Below are positions 35,992 through 45,031 of a stretch of DNA of 64,000 nt, one piece after another. This stretch comes from Neobacillus niacini (GTDB lineage Bacteria > Bacillota > Bacilli > Bacillales > Cytobacillaceae). Position 1 is the first letter of the stretch. The number at the start of each line of letters is the position of its first letter. The stretch is from contig NZ_JAUSZN010000001.1 in the NCBI RefSeq assembly GCF_030817595.1, positions 3,297,001 to 3,361,000 of the forward strand, given 5' to 3'. A program made the translations under genes and the position numbers. Below the pieces are notes generated by a model. It saw only the letters and a list, made by a program, of their open reading frames with translations. It searched no databases and was not told where the DNA came from.

Positions 35992-36822
35992 TTACCTAAA
36001 TGGATTATAAAAACGATTTCCATCCAAAAATGTAATGATCATTGAAAAGACAAACAAAAGTACAATAAGCATAATGGCTAAATAATCTGCTTTTGTAAAG
36101 GGTCTCTCATGGTACCATGATCTTCTCTTTTGACTGCCAAAGCCTCGAAGCTCTATCGCAGCACTTATTGTTTCAATCCGATTGAGGCTAGAAAAAATTA
36201 ACGGCATTAAAATGGATGAGGCATAGCGTAATTTTTTGGTCAATTTTTGTTTTTTTGATAAATCAATTCCTCGCGCCTGTTGAGCTAGTGAGATGTTTTG
36301 ATAATCCCGCTGAATATCTGGTATATATCGCAGCGCAAGAGCTACTGCATATGCAATTCGATAGCTTACTCCTAATTTATTAAGAGAAGCTGCAAATTCA
36401 CTGGGATGTGTCGTAACCATAAACAACAAGGCAAGTGGAATAATGGTCAAATATTTAAGCGTTAAATTAAATTGGTAGAATAGCTGCTCAGCGGTTAAAG
36501 TATAATGTCCAATGATGTGAAGAAACTCATGCTTCGTATGGTACATTTCAACACCCTGCATCGGTTCAAAAAGAAAAATAGCAATATTGTTTATAAACAA
36601 AAATAATAAGAATATATAGAATACAAAAGAAATATAACGAAATTCGACCTTCGATAAAAGAAAGATCATAATCCCTAAAATAAACATAACAACAAGTATC
36701 CTAGTATCATAGGTTATCATTGCTGTTAATGACCAAAGAATAAAACCTATCAGTTTAGCAGCTCCAGTAAGACGATGAATCAGGGATTCTTGATGAATGT
36801 AAGAAAGAATTTTATGATTCAT
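35992..36822 (-). CDS. ECF transporter transmembrane protein EcfT
   Basis: 276 aa integral membrane protein with about six hydrophobic segments. The cytoplasmic coupling helices carry the EcfT signatures ARGIDLSK (A-R-G motif) and LRGFGSQKR. It joins the EcfA-type ATPase to the substrate-binding S protein. It overlaps the ATPase gene by 4 bases (ATGA), so the two are coupled. The missing part of a full ECF transporter is supplied by the S gene upstream. Confidence 0.9.
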   Translation of the reverse strand: MNHKILSYIHQESLIHRLTGAAKLIGFILWSLTAMITYDTRILVVMFILGIMIFLLSKVEFRYISFVFYIFLLFLFINNIAIFLFEPMQGVEMYHTKHEFLHIIGHYTLTAEQLFYQFNLTLKYLTIIPLALLFMVTTHPSEFAASLNKLGVSYRIAYAVALALRYIPDIQRDYQNISLAQQARGIDLSKKQKLTKKLRYASSILMPLIFSSLNRIETISAAIELRGFGSQKRRSWYHERPFTKADYLAIMLIVLLFVFSMIITFLDGNRFYNPFR

Positions 36823-38528
36823 AGCTGTCGGGTCCTCCGATCAAAATGAATGAAGCGTTTGACAAAGTCTCGTTGGTCAAAAAAATCTGCTTTTTTAGCT
36901 AATTGATAGAGGGATGTTTCTTTTAAATTAGCCAGACGGATAACCTCTTCATCTGTAAGGATGTTGGCAGGTTCGTCTTCTTTTATCTTTTGTCCCTCTG
37001 ATATTACAATGGCTCTGTTTGTATATTCGAGCATCAAATGCATATCGTGGGTAATCATGATAATGGTGATTCCTTGTTGATTTAAGTTCCACAGAAACTC
37101 CATAATTTCGTTATAGTGTTTATAGTCCTGACCGGCTGTTGGCTCGTCCAATAAAATTAATTTGGGTCCTAGCACTAATACGGATGCAATCGTCACTCTC
37201 TTTTTCTGCCCGAAGCTTAAGGCCGATATGGGCCAATTTCTTAATTCATAAAGCCCGCAGATTTTTAAAGCATAAAATACTTGATCTTCTATATCTTTAT
37301 CTGGTACTCCACGGAATTTTAATCCTAGTGCTACTTCATCAAATATGAAATTTTGAGAAATCATTTGATTAGGGTTCTGCAGTACAAAGCCAATATGATC
37401 TCCCCGCTCTTTTATGGATTGACCTATAAGATTTTCACCTTCATATAAGATTTCCCCTGCTGTAGGAAGATAAAAACCGCATATTAACTTGGCAAGGGTA
37501 GATTTTCCAGCTCCATTTTTACCGATTAAAGATAATAATTCTCCTTTGTTAATCTTGAATGAAACATCTTTAATAATCTCTTTTGTTTTTGAATACCCGA
37601 AATGAATATTTTTCAGCTCTAAAAGTACATCATTTTTTGGTTTTTTCTCGGCATATCCCGCGGCCTCATACCATGCATGAAGCTTCGTTTTATTGACTTC
37701 AATGTTTAATGTCTTTAAACTTTTAGGCTTCAGCATTGGAGTGATCGTACATCCTGCATATCTCAAAGCTGTCAGATAGAGCGGTTCACGGATGCCCGTA
37801 TCTATAAGCAGATTTGAGCTTAATAATTCATTTGGTGTCAAATCCGCTAAGATGCAACCCTCATCTATAATTACAATACGATCTATCTCACCAAGCAGCA
37901 CATCTTCCAATCGATGCTCTATAATGATCGTTGTCTTTCCAGTTTGCTTATGAATACGGTCGATAAGTTCAATCGCCGTTTTCCCTGTTGCAGGGTCCAA
38001 ATTTGCCAAGGGTTCATCAAAAAGAAGAATATTTACATTATTATCAATCATACTTCCTGCAAGTGTGACCCTTTGCTTTTGTCCTCCAGAAAGGTCCTGT
38101 GGAGTTGAATTCAAATGCTCTGTCATATCCACCAGTTCAGCAACCCGGTTCACTGATTCAAATAGCTCTTCTTGTGGAACAAACTGATTCTCAAGTTTAA
38201 ACGCAATATCCTCTGCTGCAGTTAAACCGATGAATTGGGCATCAGGATCCTGTAACACCGTACCAACCATTGATGATAGCTTAAAAATACTTTCCTTTTT
38301 TGTTTCTTTTCCAAAAATCTTTAAACTCCCTGAAATTTCACCAGGATAAAAAAAGGGAACCAATCCATTTATACAATGTCCTAATGTACTTTTTCCAGAC
38401 CCTGATGGTCCTATAATTAGAATTTTTTCTCCTTCATAAATAGTCAAATTAATACCACTTAGTGTTGGAGAGGACTGTGTCCGGTAGTGGAAACTAAAAT
38501 TAGTAAATTCAATAACTGGTTTTCTCAT
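36819..38528 (-). CDS. ECF transporter ATPase with two nucleotide-binding domains
   Basis: About 569 aa: two EcfA-type ATPases fused in tandem. Domain 1 has [22 protein letters not shown] and ILLFDEPLANLDP; domain 2 has GKNGAGKST, LSFGQKKRVTIAS and LILLDEPTAGQDY. The second signature has Phe instead of the first Gly, as is common in EcfA. The layout is like YkoD. The start is the ATG at 38528 after AAGGAA; the longest frame runs back over an intrinsic terminator and is unlikely. Cotranscribed with the EcfT gene. Confidence 0.92.
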   Translation of the reverse strand: MRKPVIEFTNFSFHYRTQSSPTLSGINLTIYEGEKILIIGPSGSGKSTLGHCINGLVPFFYPGEISGSLKIFGKETKKESIFKLSSMVGTVLQDPDAQFIGLTAAEDIAFKLENQFVPQEELFESVNRVAELVDMTEHLNSTPQDLSGGQKQRVTLAGSMIDNNVNILLFDEPLANLDPATGKTAIELIDRIHKQTGKTTIIIEHRLEDVLLGEIDRIVIIDEGCILADLTPNELLSSNLLIDTGIREPLYLTALRYAGCTITPMLKPKSLKTLNIEVNKTKLHAWYEAAGYAEKKPKNDVLLELKNIHFGYSKTKEIIKDVSFKINKGELLSLIGKNGAGKSTLAKLICGFYLPTAGEILYEGENLIGQSIKERGDHIGFVLQNPNQMISQNFIFDEVALGLKFRGVPDKDIEDQVFYALKICGLYELRNWPISALSFGQKKRVTIASVLVLGPKLILLDEPTAGQDYKHYNEIMEFLWNLNQQGITIIMITHDMHLMLEYTNRAIVISEGQKIKEDEPANILTDEEVIRLANLKETSLYQLAKKADFFDQRDFVKRFIHFDRRTRQL

Positions 38529-38563
38529 ATTCAACTTCCTTCTGTTTGTTAGACTAATAAAAA

Positions 38564-38590
38564 ATGCCGATGATGGGAGATCACCGACAT
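38564..38590 (-). terminator. Intrinsic terminator inside the ECF operon
   Basis: An 11-pair stem with two G-U pairs (ATGTCGGTGAT with ATCATCGGCAT) and a 5-base loop, followed on the minus strand by TTTTTTATT. It lies between the S-component stop and the ATPase start, so it should reduce transcription of the ATPase/EcfT genes relative to the S gene. Confidence 0.8.
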
Positions 38591-38597
38591 TCACTTC

Positions 38598-39155
38598 TTA
38601 CAATTCTCGAGTCAAGCTGCCTTTTTTAGGACGCGTTTTTGCATATGCTATTGCTAGCAAGGTTCCTAAAACACCAATGGTTACTATATTAGCCGCACCC
38701 GCTACAAGGCCTTGAATATATACTTTATTGGCTGGTTCTGCATATATGAAGATATCTAAAGTGGGAGCAATTAAAAACCATGCAATTGAGTTAGTAATAA
38801 CTTGAATGATATTAAAAGAAATAATAGCTTTTCCACCAAATTCCCCATCCCGAAGCTTGATCCGTGATGCTGCTAATCCTATTAATAATCCTACGACTCC
38901 TGAAGCGATAATCCAGCTAAACCAGGGTGCTCCATAAAAAACAGCGTCCTTAATCGTATGACCAATTAATCCAATCAGCAATCCAGCGACAGGACCGTAA
39001 AGTAATGACATTAGTGCTAGGAAAGCATATGATGTTTCTACGTTTGTATTTGGTATGCCTGTTGGAATCGAACCAAACCTGCTTAAAATTATAAACACCG
39101 CAGCACCAATACCGATTGCGACAACCGTTTTAATCGATAGCACTTTCGAATTCAT
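38598..39155 (-). CDS. ECF transporter S component (UPF0397-like)
   Basis: About 185 aa membrane protein with five to six hydrophobic helices. The N-terminal [17 protein letters not shown] and the segment [19 protein letters not shown] match the UPF0397/ECF S-component family, and [16 protein letters not shown] follows. It binds the substrate and docks on the EcfA-EcfT module encoded downstream. The vitamin or metabolite carried is not known; no TPP, cobalamin or other riboswitch was seen in its leader. The start is the ATG at 39155 after AGGGGTG; a GTG three codons earlier lies in the ribosome binding site. Confidence 0.85.
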   Translation of the reverse strand: MNSKVLSIKTVVAIGIGAAVFIILSRFGSIPTGIPNTNVETSYAFLALMSLLYGPVAGLLIGLIGHTIKDAVFYGAPWFSWIIASGVVGLLIGLAASRIKLRDGEFGGKAIISFNIIQVITNSIAWFLIAPTLDIFIYAEPANKVYIQGLVAGAANIVTIGVLGTLLAIAYAKTRPKKGSLTREL

Positions 39156-39290
39156 GGTAAGCACCCCTTTTTTTGGTAATTTATAGTTGATATATATTTC
39201 ATATTCAGTTTATTTTAGAGTCAAATAAATTATTATCACACTTTTATACCATTTTTCAGCTAGGGATAGCTATATTAAAGGAGACTTAAG

Positions 39291-39319
39291 AAATCCGGCT
39301 CATTCATTGGGCCGGATTT
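39291..39319. terminator. Strong hairpin with T-run on the plus strand
   Basis: A 9-bp stem AAATCCGGC / GCCGGATTT with an 11-base loop; seven T follow on the plus strand, and TTTCTT on the minus. It sits just past the stop of the minus-strand membrane protein gene. The plus-strand signal is stronger, yet no plus-strand gene precedes it. Confidence 0.7.
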
Positions 39320-39328
39320 TTTTCAAAT

Positions 39329-39787
39329 TTAACTTACCTTTTGATTTATTAATTGCATAATACTGCGGATAAAAAACATTAGAATAAAGGTGCTAATAAA
39401 TGTGTGCATCCATGTCCATGTATGGTATTCAATTAAATCGGTATATCTTTCAAGTAGAACCTCAATGACTGTTAAAGCAGAGGTGAACAATAAACAATAT
39501 AGAAAAATGCCTTTAAAGCTGGAGTGATACGTTTTTTGATATAAGTAAATACAAACAACGGGAAAGAGAAGATATTCATACAGAAGGCTCGAAGTGAAAT
39601 AGTTATCTAAAAACCTTATTGGATATTCAAGCATGTTTTCTTCTACAACAAGAACGCCAATTAATGTTGAAAGATAAGCATTCAATAAAAAAATTAAAAT
39701 CCAGTCTTTGATGAAGGGCTTTCTTAAACTGAATATTAATAGGGTAATTCCAACTAGTAACAATGCCCACAAAATGATTCTTTCCAT
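39329..39787 (-). CDS. CBO0543-type integral membrane protein
   Basis: 152 aa with about five hydrophobic segments covering nearly the whole chain (IILWALLLVGITLLIFSL; WILIFLLNAYLSTLIGVLV and later helices). The MLEYPIRF motif between helices 2 and 3 and the W-rich YHTWTWMHTFISTF near the end are the recurrent parts of the CBO0543 family found in Bacillus and Clostridium. The function of that family is unknown. It is a single gene. Confidence 0.7.
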   Translation of the reverse strand: MERIILWALLLVGITLLIFSLRKPFIKDWILIFLLNAYLSTLIGVLVVEENMLEYPIRFLDNYFTSSLLYEYLLFPVVCIYLYQKTYHSSFKGIFLYCLLFTSALTVIEVLLERYTDLIEYHTWTWMHTFISTFILMFFIRSIMQLINQKVS

Positions 39788-40116
39788 AAAAAAATCCGCC
39801 TTATAATGTTAATTTCTCCTTTATTATTACCAAATCTACAAATACATCTCAGTATTCAACAAAATTTGAGCAGCATCCCCTAATCAAACGTTTGATTAAA
39901 TGTCCAAGAACCCTTTTGAAAAACGAACCTTGGATAGTCTTGAGGAGAAATTATTGTCGAGGAAATAGTGACGGTTTTCGCTAATCATCTGCAGGAATCG
40001 TGAAAATAACTTTTTTCAACATAAAACGTTTGATTAGATTCGGTATGATTCTTTCGCATAGCAGCTTTTTATCTCAAAAGCAGGGAGAAAATTGTCAATA
40101 ATAAAACAACCAAAAC
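39788..40116. other. Gap with palindromic operator-like repeats
   Basis: No supported gene. It holds two related AAACGTTTGATTA elements (39881-39898 and 40024-40036) 138 bases apart centre to centre. A 22-codon frame (39900-39968) begins right after the first; nothing supports its translation. Confidence 0.5.
39881..39898. promoter_or_regulatory. 18-bp palindromic operator candidate
   Basis: TAATCAAACGTTTGATTA is a perfect palindrome of the size bound by TetR-family dimers. A second copy keeping 13 of its bases lies at 40024-40036. No regulator gene lies next to it. Confidence 0.5.
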
Positions 40117-40141
40117 AGCCCCATCTCGATTGAGAGGGGCT
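40117..40141 (-). terminator. Terminator of the DUF1002 gene
   Basis: AGCCCC-TCTC / GAGA-GGGGCT stem with one bulged A and a GATT loop; T-rich on the minus strand. Confidence 0.75.
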
Positions 40142-40164
40142 TTAAAAGTTTTAATTTGTGTTCA

Positions 40165-41034
40165 TTAAGCGGTGAGTTCACGAATCGTATCAAGCGAGCG
40201 ATTTAAGAAATCTTGCAACTTCTGTAGGAATGACTGCCCCTCTTCCGATTGCAAAAATGTCGAGACTTTTTCTGCGGTCACACTTAACTGTTCTTTTACT
40301 TGATTCCAATCAATATCCATCGCCTTCAGTTGGTTGAAGAAGTCTACTAACATATCTAACTCTGCATCTGTTAATGTAATCCCCAGCTCTGCGGCCACTT
40401 GTTCAATTAACACACGCAAGTCAGCTTCTGTTTTCGGTTCATTCTTGGCGATTTCATCCTTGACTTTTCCCATGAGAGAAGCAGCATTGTCCGCTCCAAT
40501 CGAGTCACCAAGCTGTGCGGTTTTCACCATTTCTTCATTCGCCACTTTTTTGATTTCTTCCGGAATTTCTTTATTCGTTGTTGCCTCATAAGCTTTCATA
40601 ATGCCTGTCAAAGCTGCGGTACCTGATACTTCAAACGGAGCAGAAATCTGTATGGCTGCATCCTTTACACCGGCTGTAGTCAAGGCATTGATATACATTT
40701 CATCCGTAACCCATGTAATATTGTTTGTCTGAACCTCTAATCCGGAATCTTTAGCTCCCATAGTAATACTCACTGATGAAATCGCACGGGAACCAATTTG
40801 TGACTTAGGAATAAACTCCCCTAAATAATCATGCTCTTCTTTATTGGACACCGTAATCATTTGTGCGTTTTCCGGTACCTCTAACTCTGCTAACATATCT
40901 TTTTCTTGCTGTTCCGTTAGGTTTTCTCCTAATGAAACAATAACATCTCCTTCTACTGCATCAGCAAAGCTGATAGAAGGAATAGAGATAAGCATTGTTA
41001 TTATAAGCAACATTGCAAGTATTTTTCGTTTCAT
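40165..41034 (-). CDS. DUF1002 secreted protein (YpuA-like)
   Basis: About 289 aa. A signal peptide ends near residue 24 (SISFA). The mature protein is a DUF1002 domain: the N-terminal part DVIVSLGENLTEQQ, the strand SVSITMGAKDSG, and a helical second half ending in a coiled, Leu-rich tail (FLQKLQDFLNRSLDTIREL). YpuA of B. subtilis is linked to the cell envelope, but its role is unclear. The start is the ATG at 41034 after AGGAGG; the longest frame adds ten codons. It is a single gene. Confidence 0.85.
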   Translation of the reverse strand: MKRKILAMLLIITMLISIPSISFADAVEGDVIVSLGENLTEQQEKDMLAELEVPENAQMITVSNKEEHDYLGEFIPKSQIGSRAISSVSITMGAKDSGLEVQTNNITWVTDEMYINALTTAGVKDAAIQISAPFEVSGTAALTGIMKAYEATTNKEIPEEIKKVANEEMVKTAQLGDSIGADNAASLMGKVKDEIAKNEPKTEADLRVLIEQVAAELGITLTDAELDMLVDFFNQLKAMDIDWNQVKEQLSVTAEKVSTFLQSEEGQSFLQKLQDFLNRSLDTIRELTA

Positions 41035-41064
41035 AAAAGGACCTCCTATTATACATGTAACCAT

Positions 41065-41385
41065 GCTAAAAAAAATGGTTCATGTTTAGCCATTAGATCA
41101 AATTGGCTTTGCATTATCTTAACATAGGGGTTTGGGATTTCATTATAAGAATGGATAACATTTATGCTATTTCTATTAAGATTCTTTCAAGCTAGATAAT
41201 AATGTTACAGCCTTTAGTTAAACCACAAATTAGTTTAATAAATATGACTAGTAGATTACGTCCAACAAGAACGTTAGTTCGATAAAAACACGACTATAGT
41301 AACTGGTTAATTATATTCTGAATTGTTAAACTATTATTAACTCCCTAGAATACACAGAAAACTAATTCTGTCAGGAGGGATACAG
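41065..41385. other. Divergent promoter region (DUF1002 / intracellular protease)
   Basis: About 320 bases of A+T-rich sequence between divergent genes. The protease has AGGAGG upstream of its ATG. No clear operator, riboswitch or repeat was identified. Confidence 0.4.
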
Positions 41386-42348
41386 ATGAAGCAAAGATTA
41401 CATTTAATTCCGTATCAAGTGAATGCAGTGGTCGAAGTGGTGTCTGAGGTGCCAAAAGGTATTGAGCTAATTTCTGCTCCAAATATTTGGGAGAAATCGA
41501 AGGGTAAGGGAATCACGGTTGCGATATTGGACACAGGCTGCGATGTTACCCATCCTGATTTAAGTGAGCGGATTATCGGCGGACGGAATTTCACGGATGA
41601 TGATAATGGAAATCCTGATGTATACACTGACTATAATGGTCACGGAACTCATGTGGCTGGCACGATAGCTGCCACCCAAAACAATAACGGAGTAATTGGT
41701 GTTGCACCAGAAGCAAGTTTATTGATTTTAAAGGTGCTTGATAAAAATGGATCAGGACAATACGACTGGATTATAAATGGAATTAACTATGCAGTTGAAC
41801 AAAAGGTGGATATCATCTCCATGAGCCTCGGCGGTTCTGAGGATGTACCTGAGTTGCATCACGCGATTCAAAACGCCGTTGATAATCAAATTCTGGTCGT
41901 TTGTGCTGCTGGTAATGAAGGAGATGGGCAGGATTCTTCAGATGAATTTTCCTTTCCTGGCAGCTATAATGAAGTCATCAGTGTCGGAGCGATTAATCTA
42001 GAGCGCCATTCTTCTGAATTTTCAAATTCGAATAATGAAGTCGACTTAGTAGCTCCGGGCGAGGAAATCCTTTCAACGTATTTAAACGGATCTTATGCAA
42101 AACTAACTGGTACTTCGATGGCAACACCGCATATATCCGGTGCACTTGCGCTCATAAAAGATATCGCCAACAAAAACTTTGAACGAAATCTGACAGAGCC
42201 TGAGCTATATGCACAATTAATAAAGAGAACGGTTCCTCTAGGAAACTCGCCAAAACTCGAAGGCAACGGATTGCTGTTCTTAACTGTAGATGACTACTTA
42301 TCGGATGTGCTCAACGATACATTATTAGGCCAAGTGCTAAAAATATAA
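41386..42348 (+). CDS. isp: Intracellular subtilisin-type serine protease (ISP)
   Basis: 320 aa with no signal peptide, so it acts in the cytoplasm. The catalytic triad is Asp49 (AILDTGCD), His86 (NGHGTHVAGT) and Ser244 (GTSMATPH), with oxyanion Asn177 (AAGNEG). The N-terminal extension carries LIPY at 7-10, the sequence that in ISPs blocks the active site until it is removed. It lacks the extracellular propeptide of secreted subtilisins. It probably recycles protein in stationary phase or sporulation. It is a single gene with its own terminator. Confidence 0.95.
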   Translation: MKQRLHLIPYQVNAVVEVVSEVPKGIELISAPNIWEKSKGKGITVAILDTGCDVTHPDLSERIIGGRNFTDDDNGNPDVYTDYNGHGTHVAGTIAATQNNNGVIGVAPEASLLILKVLDKNGSGQYDWIINGINYAVEQKVDIISMSLGGSEDVPELHHAIQNAVDNQILVVCAAGNEGDGQDSSDEFSFPGSYNEVISVGAINLERHSSEFSNSNNEVDLVAPGEEILSTYLNGSYAKLTGTSMATPHISGALALIKDIANKNFERNLTEPELYAQLIKRTVPLGNSPKLEGNGLLFLTVDDYLSDVLNDTLLGQVLKI

Positions 42349-42383
42349 CGTAATAAGACATCCAAGAATTATAGATTGAAAGA

Positions 42384-42405
42384 AGGGCAGCCATTCGGCT
42401 GCCTT
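42384..42405 (+). terminator. Terminator of the intracellular protease gene
   Basis: GGCAGCC / GGCTGCC stem with an ATTC loop followed by TTTTGTATTTTT. Confidence 0.85.
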
Positions 42406-42517
42406 TTGTATTTTTATACTTTGTCAGAATGTGGTCATAATAGGTATAATTAATTATTTTAATTTTCTAAATTATAAAATAAAATATCGGTATAATATGG
42501 AAAAGGTGGCGATAAAA

Positions 42518-44593
42518 TTGAAAGCGCTTAAATCAATTGTTATCTGGGGATTAATTGCAGCCCTTGGAGCAGCAGGTTTTGCAGTAATGGCCTTAAATAG
42601 CGGCGAGAGCATTAATGCAATTTGGCTTTTAACAGCAGCTATTTGTGTTTATGCAATCTCCTACCGTTTTTACAGCAGGTTTATTGCGAATAAGGTGTTC
42701 CAGCTTGATGACAAACGTAAAACACCTGCAGAAATACATAACGACGGCAAAGACTATGTTCCGACAAATAAATGGGTGCTATTTGGACATCACTTTGCTG
42801 CCATTGCCGGTGCTGGACCATTAGTGGGTCCAATTCTTGCAGCGCAAATGGGCTATTTACCTGGAACACTGTGGATTGTTGTCGGAGTTGTTTTAGCTGG
42901 GGCTGTTCAGGATTTTATTATTCTTTTTGGCTCTATGCGCCGAAATGGTAAGTCACTCGGTGAAATGATTAAGGACGAAATGGGACGTGTTACAGGTCTT
43001 ATTTCAATGATTGGTATTTTAGGAATTATGGTTATTTTATTAGCTGTTTTAGCATTGGTAGTTGTAAAAGCATTAGTAGGAAGTCCGTGGGGAATGTTTA
43101 CAATCGCGGCTACCATTCCAATTGCGATATTTATGGGAATTTACATGCGTTATATTCGTCCAGGGCGTGTTGGAGAAGCTTCCCTCATAGGAATTGTATT
43201 ATTACTTCTTTCACTAATCTTCGGACAAACAGTTGCGGAAAATCCAACGTTAGCAGCGATGTTTACCTTTAAAGGTGAAACGATAGCTATCATGATGATT
43301 ATTTATGGCTTTGTTGCATCTGTCTTACCTGTTTGGCTTCTTCTTGCACCACGTGATTATTTGAGTACGTTTTTAAAGGTAGGGACTATCTTTGGACTAG
43401 CAATAGGAATCATTATTGTTGCACCGAATCTTGAAATGCCTGGTGTTACAAAATTCATTGATGGTACAGGCCCAGTCTTTGCAGGAAATCTCTTCCCATT
43501 CTTATTTATTACAATTGCCTGTGGATCTGTTTCGGGGTTCCATGCTTTGGTTTCCTCGGGTACAACACCTAAAATGATTGAACGTGAGTCACACGCCCGT
43601 CCAATCGGTTACGGAGCAATGCTTACAGAATCTTTTGTTGCTGTCATGGCAATGATTGCTGCCTGTGTATTGACACCTGGTATTTATTTTGCCATTAACA
43701 GTCCACCTGCCTTAATAGGTACGGATGTTGTCCAAGCTGCCACTACCGTTTCCAGCTGGGGTTTTACTATAACTCCTGATGATTTAAAAACACTCGCAAC
43801 CGACGTTGGGGAGCAAACGATTCTTTCAAGAACTGGCGGTGCACCGACGCTTGCAATTGGTATGGCTGTCATATTTTCAAATGTAATTGGCGGAAAGGCG
43901 CTAATGGCATTTTGGTACCATTTCGCAATCCTATTTGAGGCACTGTTCATTTTAACTACGATTGATGCAGGAACACGTGTGGGACGATTTATGATTCAAG
44001 ATATTATCGGTACTGCTTATAAGCCGTTTGCTAGAACGGATGCTTTAATTCCAAATATTATTGCAACGGCTTTATGTGTATTGTTTTGGGGTTACTTTTT
44101 ATATCAAGGTGTAATTGACCCGCTTGGAGGAATTAATACTCTATGGCCTCTGTTCGGTATTGCAAACCAAATGTTAGCAGCGATTGCCCTACTGCTCGGT
44201 ACAACCATTCTCTATAAAATGGGCAAAAAAGCATATGTTTGGGTAACACTTCTTCCGACAACATGGCTGCTCATTGTTACTTTAACTGCAGGCTGGCAAA
44301 AATTATTTCATGAAAATCCAAAAATCAGTTTCCTTGCCCATGCTAAGATTTTTAAAGAGGCATATAACAATGGAAAAGTACTAGCACCTGCAACATCACC
44401 GGCACAAATGCAACAAGTTCTTATAAATGATTATGTTGATGCCACGCTATGTGCTATTTTTATGGCGGTTGTTATTGTAGTATTAATTTCTGCGATTAAG
44501 ATTTGGTTTAAAATTATTAAAAACCACAAATTACCATTGCATGAGACACCACCAGTGCCTCGTGACGGAGGAGATTTGAAAAATTATGCTTAA
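42518..44593 (+). CDS. cstA: CstA family transporter (carbon starvation protein)
   Basis: About 691 aa with some 16-18 hydrophobic segments, first of two CstA paralogues in the window. Family landmarks are YVPTNKWVLFGHHFAAIAGAGPLVGPI, split by the first helices, then LLLAPRDYLSTF, GSVSGFHALVSSGTTPK, and TIDAGTRVGRF. CstA proteins take up pyruvate and, in some bacteria, peptides. A TTG at 42518 has AGGTGG eight bases upstream, while the upstream ATG (42497) and the longest frame (42431) have no ribosome binding site. The downstream YbdD-type gene overlaps by 8 bases, the usual CstA-YbdD pairing. Confidence 0.9.
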   Translation: MKALKSIVIWGLIAALGAAGFAVMALNSGESINAIWLLTAAICVYAISYRFYSRFIANKVFQLDDKRKTPAEIHNDGKDYVPTNKWVLFGHHFAAIAGAGPLVGPILAAQMGYLPGTLWIVVGVVLAGAVQDFIILFGSMRRNGKSLGEMIKDEMGRVTGLISMIGILGIMVILLAVLALVVVKALVGSPWGMFTIAATIPIAIFMGIYMRYIRPGRVGEASLIGIVLLLLSLIFGQTVAENPTLAAMFTFKGETIAIMMIIYGFVASVLPVWLLLAPRDYLSTFLKVGTIFGLAIGIIIVAPNLEMPGVTKFIDGTGPVFAGNLFPFLFITIACGSVSGFHALVSSGTTPKMIERESHARPIGYGAMLTESFVAVMAMIAACVLTPGIYFAINSPPALIGTDVVQAATTVSSWGFTITPDDLKTLATDVGEQTILSRTGGAPTLAIGMAVIFSNVIGGKALMAFWYHFAILFEALFILTTIDAGTRVGRFMIQDIIGTAYKPFARTDALIPNIIATALCVLFWGYFLYQGVIDPLGGINTLWPLFGIANQMLAAIALLLGTTILYKMGKKAYVWVTLLPTTWLLIVTLTAGWQKLFHENPKISFLAHAKIFKEAYNNGKVLAPATSPAQMQQVLINDYVDATLCAIFMAVVIVVLISAIKIWFKIIKNHKLPLHETPPVPRDGGDLKNYA

Positions 44594-44789
44594 TAAATTA
44601 AAAGAAATCCTTTCATACAGAAAGCAATTCCTCAGTCTTCTTGTCGGCGTTCCTAGCTATGAAACATACGTCGAGCATATGAAAAAGCACCATCCAAACG
44701 ATTCTGTGAAATCTAGAAAAGAATTTTTCTGTGAAGCACAGGAAGCCCGTTACAACGCCAAAGGCGGTAAAGTCTCAAGATGCTGTTAA
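44586..44789 (+). CDS. YbdD/YjiX family small protein (CstA partner)
   Basis: 67 aa of the YbdD/YjiX (DUF466) family. The core SYETYVEHMKKHHPND and EFFCEAQEARYNAKGG followed by RCC at the C-terminus is typical. In E. coli members are encoded next to CstA-type transporters and are needed for their pyruvate uptake activity. It overlaps the CstA gene end by 8 bases. The second CstA in this window has no such partner beside it. Confidence 0.9.
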   Translation: MLNKLKEILSYRKQFLSLLVGVPSYETYVEHMKKHHPNDSVKSRKEFFCEAQEARYNAKGGKVSRCC

Positions 44790-44833
44790 CGAAAAAAGGA
44801 CAAAGAAAGTAAAATATCAGATCCATTGAAAAA

Positions 44834-44856
44834 AGAAGTGCAGGAATCGCACTTCT
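44834..44856 (+). terminator. Terminator after the YbdD gene
   Basis: A perfect 8-bp stem AGAAGTGC / GCACTTCT with a 7-base loop and a run of six T. Confidence 0.85.
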
Positions 44857-45031
44857 TTTTTCTCTTACCTGCTTCTATTTGTTTTTTAAGATTACTTAAG
44901 CAACGACCAGTGTATTTGCCTAATCTCTTCACACCCGCATGGTGTGAGTCCCTTAAAATCAAGAGGGTGCTTTTTTCTACTGTCTACTTGACATGCATAT
45001 ATCCATAATTCTTGGAGGAGAGAGACTCTTT

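Noticed and set aside
39900..39968. 22-codon frame starting next to the 18-bp palindrome
   Set aside because: No ribosome binding site and no recognisable sequence; kept only as a remark in the finding on the palindrome.
42491..42496. TATAAT just upstream of the first cstA as its -10 box
   Set aside because: Transcription from it would start inside the ribosome binding site, so it is probably chance.
44929..44947. Hairpin TCACACC / GGTGTGA between the CstA-YbdD locus and the amylopullulanase gene
   Set aside because: It lacks a directly following T-run and lies downstream of a stronger terminator; I could not give it a role.
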